A DNA stretch of 64,000 nt from Hymenobacter fodinae (GTDB lineage Bacteria > Bacteroidota > Bacteroidia > Cytophagales > Hymenobacteraceae), in NCBI RefSeq assembly GCF_004745825.1, contig NZ_SRLA01000001.1:310001-374000 (forward strand), read 5' to 3'. A model generated the notes under the pieces. The model was not told the DNA's origin, made no database searches, and saw nothing but the letters and a program-made list of their open reading frames with translations. Shown here in pieces: positions 17,611 to 26,050 of the stretch (the stretch's first letter is position 1; every line of letters begins with the position of its first letter). Position numbers and translations under genes: made by a program.

Positions 17611-20355
17611 CTAATAGGCCTGGGCCCGGCCGCTGTGCTTTACCAGTTGGCTTACTTGGTCAGTAAAAGGCTGAGCTTGAGCTAACTCTTCGAGGTTAAG
17701 GTGCAGGCGATACTTCCAGAAATGGGTAGGGTTGGCGGGCACGTTGATCTGCTCCGCTAGCGGGTCTTCGCGGCGTAGGCCACTGTCCATGGCTAGCAAA
17801 TCCTGCAGCGGGAAGATGGCCCACATAGCCGGCGAGTACAGGTGTTGCTCCGTAATTTCGCGGGCTACCCACGGCTCGCAGTGCTGCGGGGCCTGCTGGC
17901 CGTAGTGGCCTAGGGTATGCTCGAAGAAGCGCTGGGTTTTCTCGCGGTCCTCTTCCCACCAGCCGCGCACGGTACTCATATCGTGAGAGCCGGGGCTGAC
18001 TACCGATAGGTAGGGCGCCGAGCCGGGGTGACCAAACTCCACGTTGGGGTCGGAGGGCATGCGCTGAATGTTCAAGCCCAGAATGCCCAAGGCCTTCATC
18101 ACTCCGGGTACCGACTCAGGTACCATGCCCAAATCTTCGCCGCAGATAAGCATATCGGTAGCATAGCGCACGGGCGGCAGCTTCACAAGGCCTTGCTCAC
18201 GCCAGAATTCCTCGTGGCGACGGTAGAAGAAATCCACATACAGCTCGCGCAGGCGGTGGGCGGAGGGCTCATCCAATTCCCGGAACGACTGCGTGAGGTG
18301 CAGCGTGATGCGGGGGTGGTAGAAATCAGCGCGTTGGTCGTCGGGCACGAAGAGCACCTCGTTTACTAGCTTATACAGTCCGGTGCGCAGCCACTTGTAA
18401 TGGTCGGCGTTGCTAGGGTCGGCGGCAATACGCTCGTCGAACACCTGCTCAATCTGACGTTGGGTGCGCACGTGCTCCTTCAGCTGAATGGCACCGTACT
18501 CGTCGGCCACCATAAACTCATCGAACACCTGCTGGGCCTGGCCGTGGAAGATAGCAGGCAGCATGTGCCAGCGGATGTACGGCACGCACAGGCGGCCGTA
18601 ATCGAACCAGCCCAGGCGCTGCTCAATCTCGTGGCGGTGGAAGGGCAGGGCGGGGGAGAAGTGGCCTAGCAGGCCTTCAACGGAGTGACCCGGAATTTCC
18701 CAGATGCGGAAGAAGCCCAGGATGTGGTCGATGCGCAGGGCGTCGAAGTAACGGGCGAGGGTGCCCATGCGCTGCTTCCACCAGGCGTAGCCATCCTCGG
18801 CCATCCGCTCCCAGTTATAGGTGGGGAAGCGCCAGTTCTGGCCTGTGAGTGAGAAGTCATCGGGGGGCGCGCCGGCCTGCTGGTGCATGTGGTAGAGCTC
18901 GGGCTGAGTCCAGGCATCCACGGAGTGGCGGTAAATGCCAATGGGTAAGTCGCCTTTTACTACCACACCATGCTGGCGGGCGTAGGCCACTGCCTCGCGT
19001 AACTGCTTGTCGAGGTGGAACTGAGTGAAGAAGTGAAGGCCAGCCTCATCAAAATCAGGCGACGTCTCGTCGGTCAGCTCAGCTACGCGGGTAGGCGTCT
19101 GGAACTCCTCGGGCCACTGGCTGAAGTCAGCCGTCTTGAATCGGTCGCGTAGGGCCGAGAAAGCGGCGTACGGGGCCAGCCACGACTCCTGCTCCTGGCG
19201 GAAAGCCTGAAACTCGGGGTCGGCCAGGAAACGGGCTTTTTCCTGCTGGTACAGCAGCCGGATGAACTTCCACTTGGCATTCATCACCGGCTCATAGTCC
19301 ACGAAATCCTTGGCGTTCAGCTCCTCGCGCAACTGCTCCAACTCCTGGCGGGCAGCCGGGTCTTGCAGTTCAGCAATAGCATCGAGGTTGAGATACTGTG
19401 GGTGTAGGGCAAACACCGAAATAGCGGCGTAGGGGTAGCTGTCTACCCAGGTGTGGGTGGCTACGGTATCGTTGATGGGCAACACTTGCACCATTTTCAG
19501 GCCTGCAGATACGGCCCAATCTACGAGCAGCTTGAGGTCGGGAAACTCACCCACGCCCAGGCCGCGGCGGCTGCGCAGGGCAAACACCGGCAGGGCCACA
19601 CCCGCGCCCCGCCAGTTGCCGGTGGGGTAACGGAAGTTGTCGTCGGCCTTTACGCGCAGAGTACGCCGGTCAGCAGAAGGAAAGATGAGGCGGTCTTCGC
19701 CGGCTTCCAGCTGCAGAATCTTCTTTTCCTGCGGGTCCCAGATGCCATACTTGTATTGCGTGGTTTGCTCGGGGTTCTGCAGGGCCACGTCGGCGCACCA
19801 CGTGGGGTAATCGGTATCGGAGAGGATGACCGCTTGCTGGGCATCCCAGGCACCCAGGGCGGGGTCAGAACCCAGCACGCACACCTGGTGGTTGGAGTCA
19901 ACGCGGGGCGCCGAGAGCTGAAACCGCACAACGGAATCGGCGGTCGGCGTGGAGGGAGCAGGCTGAGTTGGGACCACGCGGCGCATAAGGGCCTTCGTAA
20001 ACGCAGCGGTGTGCAGCTCATTTTCGGGCTGCGCAGCTGGGCGCCAGAAGTCTTCCAGCACAATGCGGGTGAAACGCTGCCCATCGTAGCTGATGGTGCG
20101 GTTTGGCCCCCACTCCCAGTGCTTGCCGCCATCGCGCTCATCCAGCAGAATATACTTGTAGGCCACCTGGCCTAGCTGGTCGTCGGGGAGGCTAATCTCC
20201 TGGCTCCAAACGCCATAATCAGCGTTATAGTGTAGGCTGAGGGCTTGGTCGAGGTTCCACTGGCCTAGGCTGGGCAGGGAGCCACACACCACGAGGCGCT
20301 GGCCCCAGTCAGTACGAAAAGGCAGGGTAAAACGAAGAATCATGAGGGCGGGCAT
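17611..20355 (-). CDS. malQ: 4-alpha-glucanotransferase (amylomaltase) with two N-terminal CBM20 modules
   Basis: 914 aa, cytosolic. Two starch-binding CBM20 domains come first (residues ~1-110, RTDWGQRLVVCGSLPSLGQWN; ~135-245, NHQVCVLGSDPALGAWD), then a GH77 catalytic domain (~270-900). Expected catalytic residues are visible: the nucleophile Asp in ALRIDHILGFFRIWEIPG (~540), the acid/base Glu in LICGEDLGMVPE (~736) and the Asp in SPGSHDMSTVRGWWEED (~790). It transfers 1,4-alpha-glucan segments between maltodextrins, in glycogen and maltodextrin metabolism. The fused CBM20 pair and ~900-aa length are typical of Bacteroidota and plant DPE2-type enzymes. A Met five residues in (20343) is an alternative start. 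It is monocistronic, divergent from tamB. Confidence 0.95.
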   Translation of the reverse strand: MPALMILRFTLPFRTDWGQRLVVCGSLPSLGQWNLDQALSLHYNADYGVWSQEISLPDDQLGQVAYKYILLDERDGGKHWEWGPNRTISYDGQRFTRIVLEDFWRPAAQPENELHTAAFTKALMRRVVPTQPAPSTPTADSVVRFQLSAPRVDSNHQVCVLGSDPALGAWDAQQAVILSDTDYPTWCADVALQNPEQTTQYKYGIWDPQEKKILQLEAGEDRLIFPSADRRTLRVKADDNFRYPTGNWRGAGVALPVFALRSRRGLGVGEFPDLKLLVDWAVSAGLKMVQVLPINDTVATHTWVDSYPYAAISVFALHPQYLNLDAIAELQDPAARQELEQLREELNAKDFVDYEPVMNAKWKFIRLLYQQEKARFLADPEFQAFRQEQESWLAPYAAFSALRDRFKTADFSQWPEEFQTPTRVAELTDETSPDFDEAGLHFFTQFHLDKQLREAVAYARQHGVVVKGDLPIGIYRHSVDAWTQPELYHMHQQAGAPPDDFSLTGQNWRFPTYNWERMAEDGYAWWKQRMGTLARYFDALRIDHILGFFRIWEIPGHSVEGLLGHFSPALPFHRHEIEQRLGWFDYGRLCVPYIRWHMLPAIFHGQAQQVFDEFMVADEYGAIQLKEHVRTQRQIEQVFDERIAADPSNADHYKWLRTGLYKLVNEVLFVPDDQRADFYHPRITLHLTQSFRELDEPSAHRLRELYVDFFYRRHEEFWREQGLVKLPPVRYATDMLICGEDLGMVPESVPGVMKALGILGLNIQRMPSDPNVEFGHPGSAPYLSVVSPGSHDMSTVRGWWEEDREKTQRFFEHTLGHYGQQAPQHCEPWVAREITEQHLYSPAMWAIFPLQDLLAMDSGLRREDPLAEQINVPANPTHFWKYRLHLNLEELAQAQPFTDQVSQLVKHSGRAQAY

Positions 20356-20717
20356 CGAGTATGGAAGCGAAAGATACTACGATACCCCGGCCGCCGGAAG
20401 TTGCCCAGAGTCAAATTGACAAACATGAGCACATAGCCCAAGTATTGGGTAATAGGGTATCAGTCGGGGCTAAGAAGAGGCCAACCAAAGCTGCAAAACC
20501 CAACACTTAGCATGCTTGCGCGGTGACCACTGACTCACTTCGCATTTGAGGGTGGCCTAGTGGTAATGCGGCTCGTCTGGCGCAACTGGTAGGCCACTTA
20601 GTGAAGCTACTCCTCAAATAGAAAATGAGGCAAGGTGCAAAGCTCAGTAAGCTCGACATTGGCGCTGGGTAGATGGCTAACGGTGGCGTTTGCCCAACCT
20701 AAGCGCATGATTCTGCG
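20356..20717. other. Divergent malQ/tamB intergenic region
   Basis: 362 bp with no credible gene. Two TAGGCCA heptamers occur as an inverted pair (near 20553 and 20591), enclosed by an ATTTGAGG/CCTCAAAT inverted repeat (~20545 and ~20613), so a hairpin is possible. No clear -7 or -33 boxes found. Confidence 0.5.
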
Positions 20718-23700
20718 TTGGATCAAGCCAGAGCCCTTTCTTTCGCCGCACTATCCTATCCCTTGTCACCAGCTGTACGCCGTATCCTGTACGCCCTGTT
20801 GGGGCTTGTTCTGCTCATCCTCCTACTCGTAGGCGGGGTGGTGCTATTCCTGCAATTTCCCTCGGGCCAAGATTTCGCCGCCCGCCAAGCTGAAAAGTAC
20901 TTACGAGGAAAATTGAAGACGGAGGTACGAATCGCCAAATTTCGTACTGATTTCAAACACGCTATCAGCCTAGATGGGGTTTATCTGGAGGACCAAAAAG
21001 GCGACACGCTGGTGTCGGTAGGCCACCTCGGCGTAGATCTGGACATCTGGGCCCTGACTAAGTCACAGATCAATGTGAAGAGCGTGGAGCTCAACGACGG
21101 ACGGGTGGCCATCAAGCGCACCGAGCCCGACAGTATCAGCAACTACGACTTCATTGTCAATGCCTTCGCTACCGGCGACACAACCACCGTGGCCACCACT
21201 CCGGCCGACACCACCGGCGCAGGTTTCAAGTACGATATCGGTGACCTGCGGCTAACCAATGTGCTGCTCACCTACAACGATGAGGTGGACGGCATGAACG
21301 TGCGCACCAAGGTGGGCGAGCTGGCCGTGAACATGGACGAGGTAGACGTAGACGGCTCCACTTACCGCATTGACCAAGCCGCGCTGAAGAATACGAGCAT
21401 CGGGATTGTGCAGACCAAGGTGCCCCCAGATACGCCCGCCGACACGGCCGCCCTAAAGCTGGAGTTTGGTCTGAATCGGGCCCGGCTCGACAACGTCAGT
21501 CTTACGTATAAAAACGACCCCTCGGCCCAGTTCATCAGTACCCGCGTGGGCGAGGCCGACATCACGGCCGACCGCATTGACCTGGTGAACAGCCGCGTGA
21601 ACCTGAACACGTTGCGCCTGCGCAACACCAGCTTTGCCTACGCGCAAAACGAAAACGTGCCAGTAGAACAGCGCGTGGTAAACCCCGCCGAAGCGGTGCG
21701 CGACCTGAACAAATCGGTGGAAAACGCTACCGGCCAGGAAGCTAGTTGGGTGGTCACGCTGAAGCAGTCAGACATTGAGGGCGTAGACGTAGCCTTCGAC
21801 AACTTCAACCAGCCCCGGCAGCGCACCGCCGTGCGGGGCATGGACTACAACCACCTGAAATTTACTGGCCTAGCGCTTAACACACAGAACCTATCGTACT
21901 CCGAGAACCGCACCACCGTCCGCATCAACCAACTGGCGGGGCAGGAGCAGAGCGGCTTCGCCGTGACCCGAGCTCAGGCCGATGTGGTGTTCGACTCGGT
22001 GGAAACCCGCCTCGACAACCTCGACTTGGTGACGCCCCATACCCGTATCCGGCGCACCCTGGCCATGCAATACAAATCCTTGGATGCTATTGCCGATGAC
22101 CTGCCAAACCTAGGGATTGAGGGCGACTTGCGCGAGACGCGCCTGGGCTTCCGCGACATTCTCTACCTAGCCCCCGACCTGGCCACCACGGCGCCTTTCA
22201 ACACCGGACCCAACCAATCGGTGCTGGTGAGCGGGCGCGTGAGCGGGCGCGTGAAGGACTTCCGGGTGCAGAACCTGGAGCTGGTGGGGTTCCGCAGCAC
22301 TATTGTGCGGGCCAGCGGCCGAATTCAGGGTCTGCCTGAAGTAGACCGACGCCTCTACACCGACCTGAATATTCAGCAGTTCACTACTACCGACGCCGAC
22401 ATTCGCAGCTTGGTACCGAAGGGCACTATTCCGGCCGGGTACACGCTGCCGCCCCGTATCACGGTGGCCGGCACGTTTAAAGGCCGGCCTACCGCCATGG
22501 TATTTGACACCGACTTACGAGCCACTACCTCCTTTGGCAACGTGGCCGCGAAGGTGAACATGGGTGCCGGCCCCGTAGGCCAGGAGCCGGTACGTGCCGT
22601 CTTCAGCACCCAGAATTTCAACGTCGGCAAAATCTTGCGTGACCCCACCATTGGCGCCATCACGGCCTCTGGTACCCTGAATGCCCGCGGCCTCGACCCC
22701 AACCAAATGCGGGGTAAGCTCACGGCGCGGGTGCAGCGGGCTACCTACCAGGGCTACACCTACCGCGGTATTACGGCCAACGTAGACATTGACCGTAACC
22801 GCTACGTGATTGATGCCAGCAGCAAAGATGACCCCAACCTCAACCTAGATTTGCTGGCTACGGTGGACCTGCGCAACTCGGCCAACCCCACGTACAGCGT
22901 AGACCGCCTGAACCTACGCGGCGCCAACCTCACGGCCCTGGGCTTCTATACCGGCGGCGACCTGCGCGTGCAGGGTGATCTGAGCGCCAACCTCAGCGGT
23001 TCTGACCTAAACAGTCTGAACGGTACATTTAGTGGCCGCCGCATTGTTATCGTCAGCAACAACCAACCGTTTGCTCTCGATTCTCTGAACGGGCGCATCT
23101 TGCAGCGCACGGGCCGCACCGAGGTTGACTTTGCCTCTAACGTGGCCGACGTAACCCTGCGCGGCAACACCCGCCTCGGCGACATTGCCACGGCCCTGCA
23201 AGAGCACATCGACCGGTACTTTGACCTGCCGGGCGTGCAGTATAGGCCTAGCAATGCCAATCAGCAGTTCACCTTCGAGGCCAACCTAAAAAACACCCGG
23301 ATTGTGCGCCAGTTTGTGCCCGATCTGAAGTTCCTCTCGCCCTTCCAGCTGACCGGCAGCTTTGATAGCCGCGCCGCCGACCTGCGCCTGAACACCCGCA
23401 TTCCGCGCATTGTGTACATGGGCTATACCATGGACTCGCTGCGGCTGAACGTGGGCTCTGACCCGCAGAAGCTGGACTATGGTCTGACGTTGCGGCAAGT
23501 ATCGCAGGACACGAGCTTGCGCCTACCTAACCCCAGCCTAAAAGGTAGTGTGGCTAACAACAAGATTGGCGCCCACGCCCGCATTGCCGAAAACGACAGC
23601 GCTACCACGCTAGATGTAGCCGGGGTATTGCAGGTTCTGAACCAGGGTGCTGTCTACGCCTTCAGCTTCGACCCCAAACTGGTGCTCAGCAACCAGCAGT

Positions 23701-25976
23701 GGACGGTGGCTCCTAATAACTCGGTGAGCTACACCACGGCCACCGGTGCCGTGCGGGCTGAGAATGTGCGCCTGAGCCAAGGCAACCAACTCATTGCCCT
23801 CCAGACACTGGCCGGGGCGCAGTATCCCCTGCAAGTCAACCTCACCAACCTCGATATCAATGGCCTCGCCAAAGCAGCCGGCATGCCCGACTCGATGGTG
23901 GCTGGTACGCTCAACGGGCAGGCGGTGGCTTTCAGCCTAGGCCAGCCCAAGCAGGCCTTCACGGCTGATATGGCCCTCAGCGGCTTTGCCTATAATAAGG
24001 CGGCCATTGGTGATGTGAATCTGAAAGCCACTAATCCCACTCCCGACCGCTTCAACGTAGATGCCCGCCTGACCAACGCACAGGGCATGGACGTACAGGC
24101 CGTAGGCTACTACCTGGCCACGCCGCCCAGCCCCATTCAGTTCTCCGTTAACGTGAACCGGCTAGACCTGAAAATCATTGAGCCTTTCTCGGCGGGGCAG
24201 CTGCAAAACATGGGTGGAGGCCTGACGGGTCAGTTGGCCGTAGGCGGCAACGTAAGCCAGCCGCGCATCAACGGCACGCTCACCACCACCCCCGATGCTA
24301 CGTTCACGCTCACGCAACTAGGTGCGCCCTTCTTCCTGGTTTCGCAGCCCATTGCGTTCAACGAGGAGGGTATTCGCTTTGATCGGTTCGCGGTGCGCGA
24401 CTCCTTGGGCAGCGAGGCCATCGTCAACGGCTATGTGCGCACCCGCGACTACGTGAGTGACTTCCGCTTCGACCTGGAGGCTACTACCAACAACTTCCTG
24501 GCTGTGCAAAGCTCCCAGCGCGACAACCCGCTGTTCTGGGGCAAGCTGTTAGTTGATTCCGACTCGCGCATCACCGGTAACCTCAACCTGCCCATAGTGC
24601 GCACCCGGGCCCGCGTGGCCGATGGCTCCAGCCTGTTCGTAGGCCTGCCCACCGACGACCCGGTGAAAGTAGAGCGTGAGGGTATTGTGGAGTTCATTGA
24701 TAAGAGCGCCCCCATCGACACGCTGCTGGCGCGCAAGGTGCCCCTGGACACTGCCGAAACCGCCGCCGGCTACGACATTCAGGCCCTAGTAACGGTGACC
24801 GATAAAGCCCTGTTCACTATTGTAGTGGATGAGGCCTCCGGCGACAACCTGCAGGTGCGGGCCAACGGTACCCTGAACACGGCTATTGACCGCACTGGCA
24901 ACATCACGCTCACCGGCCGCCTCGATGTGGCCGATGGTAAATACCAGATGTCGCTGTATGACCTGGCTTCGCGGGAGTTTGACATTGCACCGGGCAGCTC
25001 TATTTCCTGGAGTGGTGACCCTTACAATGGGCAGGCCAACGTAACGGCCCTGTATAACGTGCGAGCCGCTCCCGCCGAGCTGATTTCGGCGCAGGGCGTG
25101 GCTGATGAAACCCAGAGCGCCCTGGCCCGCAACCCAGTGCCCTTCGTGGTAGACCTGAAAGTGACTGGTGAGCTGCTCAAGCCCGTTATTGGGTTCGATA
25201 TCCGGTTGCCGGAAGAGTCGCGCACCGATTTGCGGGGGCCCATTGAGAACCGCCTGGCTCAACTGCGCCAGCCTTCGCAGGAAAGTGACCTGAACAAGCA
25301 GGTATTCTCCCTGCTGGTGCTCGGCCGCTTCCTAGCCGACGACCCCTTCCAGAGCAGCAGCGGTAACTTAGTGGCCGAGCAATTGCGCGGCTCGGCGAGC
25401 CAGGTGCTCACCCAGCAGCTCAACAACCTCACCGGCAGCTACCTCTCCAACTTGGGTGTGGAACTGGGCGTGAACTCCTACGCCGACTTCAGCAGCGGGC
25501 AAGAGAAAACCCGCACCGACCTGAACGTGGCCGTGCGCCGTCAATTGCTTAACAACCGCCTCACCGTGCGCCTTGGTACCGACGTGCCGCTGGGCGGGGG
25601 CGGCAACCAGGGCACCCAGGGTCAGAGCGCCAGTGGGGTGAGTGCCTTTGCCGGTGATGTGAGCATCGAGTACAATGTGCTGGCTAACGGCCGCATCCGC
25701 CTGCGGGCCTTCCGCAACAACTCGTACAGCGACATTGACGGGCAGTTTGTGCGCAACGGTGCCTCCTTGGTGTTCCAGCGCGACTACCAGAACCTGGCCG
25801 ACCTGTTTAGGGGCATTGACGATAACGTGAAGGAAGACATCAAGCTGGAGCGTCGGCGCCGCAAGCAGGACCGCCGCTCTCAGCGCGACTCTACCGCCGC
25901 CGCACAATTCCCCGCCGCCCGTACCGACTCTACCCGCCGCCCCCGCCCCGATACGGTGCGGGCAGCGAAACGCTAA
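20718..25976 (+). CDS. tamB: Translocation and assembly module inner-membrane protein TamB
   Basis: 1752 aa. One N-terminal membrane helix (~residues 22-45, ILYALLGLVLLILLLVGGVV) is followed by a very long repetitive beta-strand periplasmic region of AsmA/TamB type, and a C-terminal TamB (DUF490) domain (~1350-1690, with FDIRLPEESRTDLRGPIENR and NLTGSYLSNLGVELGVN). TamB spans the periplasm as a hydrophobic-groove tube, working with a TamA-type Omp85 protein in outer-membrane protein or lipid transport; the partner gene tamL follows 41 bp downstream. There is no in-frame ATG near the N-terminus: the frame opens after a stop at 20700, and the first candidate initiator is TTG at 20718 (or TTG at 20760). 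The basic C-terminal tail (RRRKQDRRSQRD) is unusual but present in related proteins. Confidence 0.9.
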   Translation: MDQARALSFAALSYPLSPAVRRILYALLGLVLLILLLVGGVVLFLQFPSGQDFAARQAEKYLRGKLKTEVRIAKFRTDFKHAISLDGVYLEDQKGDTLVSVGHLGVDLDIWALTKSQINVKSVELNDGRVAIKRTEPDSISNYDFIVNAFATGDTTTVATTPADTTGAGFKYDIGDLRLTNVLLTYNDEVDGMNVRTKVGELAVNMDEVDVDGSTYRIDQAALKNTSIGIVQTKVPPDTPADTAALKLEFGLNRARLDNVSLTYKNDPSAQFISTRVGEADITADRIDLVNSRVNLNTLRLRNTSFAYAQNENVPVEQRVVNPAEAVRDLNKSVENATGQEASWVVTLKQSDIEGVDVAFDNFNQPRQRTAVRGMDYNHLKFTGLALNTQNLSYSENRTTVRINQLAGQEQSGFAVTRAQADVVFDSVETRLDNLDLVTPHTRIRRTLAMQYKSLDAIADDLPNLGIEGDLRETRLGFRDILYLAPDLATTAPFNTGPNQSVLVSGRVSGRVKDFRVQNLELVGFRSTIVRASGRIQGLPEVDRRLYTDLNIQQFTTTDADIRSLVPKGTIPAGYTLPPRITVAGTFKGRPTAMVFDTDLRATTSFGNVAAKVNMGAGPVGQEPVRAVFSTQNFNVGKILRDPTIGAITASGTLNARGLDPNQMRGKLTARVQRATYQGYTYRGITANVDIDRNRYVIDASSKDDPNLNLDLLATVDLRNSANPTYSVDRLNLRGANLTALGFYTGGDLRVQGDLSANLSGSDLNSLNGTFSGRRIVIVSNNQPFALDSLNGRILQRTGRTEVDFASNVADVTLRGNTRLGDIATALQEHIDRYFDLPGVQYRPSNANQQFTFEANLKNTRIVRQFVPDLKFLSPFQLTGSFDSRAADLRLNTRIPRIVYMGYTMDSLRLNVGSDPQKLDYGLTLRQVSQDTSLRLPNPSLKGSVANNKIGAHARIAENDSATTLDVAGVLQVLNQGAVYAFSFDPKLVLSNQQWTVAPNNSVSYTTATGAVRAENVRLSQGNQLIALQTLAGAQYPLQVNLTNLDINGLAKAAGMPDSMVAGTLNGQAVAFSLGQPKQAFTADMALSGFAYNKAAIGDVNLKATNPTPDRFNVDARLTNAQGMDVQAVGYYLATPPSPIQFSVNVNRLDLKIIEPFSAGQLQNMGGGLTGQLAVGGNVSQPRINGTLTTTPDATFTLTQLGAPFFLVSQPIAFNEEGIRFDRFAVRDSLGSEAIVNGYVRTRDYVSDFRFDLEATTNNFLAVQSSQRDNPLFWGKLLVDSDSRITGNLNLPIVRTRARVADGSSLFVGLPTDDPVKVEREGIVEFIDKSAPIDTLLARKVPLDTAETAAGYDIQALVTVTDKALFTIVVDEASGDNLQVRANGTLNTAIDRTGNITLTGRLDVADGKYQMSLYDLASREFDIAPGSSISWSGDPYNGQANVTALYNVRAAPAELISAQGVADETQSALARNPVPFVVDLKVTGELLKPVIGFDIRLPEESRTDLRGPIENRLAQLRQPSQESDLNKQVFSLLVLGRFLADDPFQSSSGNLVAEQLRGSASQVLTQQLNNLTGSYLSNLGVELGVNSYADFSSGQEKTRTDLNVAVRRQLLNNRLTVRLGTDVPLGGGGNQGTQGQSASGVSAFAGDVSIEYNVLANGRIRLRAFRNNSYSDIDGQFVRNGASLVFQRDYQNLADLFRGIDDNVKEDIKLERRRRKQDRRSQRDSTAAAQFPAARTDSTRRPRPDTVRAAKR

Positions 25977-25983
25977 GTATTCG

Positions 25984-26018
25984 CTAGGCCACTTCCTCCG
26001 CTAGGGGGAGTGGCCTAG
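25984..26018. other. Hairpin made of an inverted TAGGCCA pair between tamB and tamL
   Basis: CTAGGCCACT (25984-25993) and AGTGGCCTAG (26009-26018) form perfect 10-bp arms around a 15-nt loop whose edges (TCCTCC/GGGGG) can also pair. No T-run follows directly, so it may be a processing or attenuation hairpin rather than a full terminator. Confidence 0.5.
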
Positions 26019-26050
26019 TGGCCTGTTTTTATTTCCCGAAATACCTGTTC

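Noticed and set aside
20635..20832. 65-aa ORF before tamB
   Set aside because: No family, Cys/Ser-rich, overlaps the TamB membrane helix; kept only as a possible frameshift clue.
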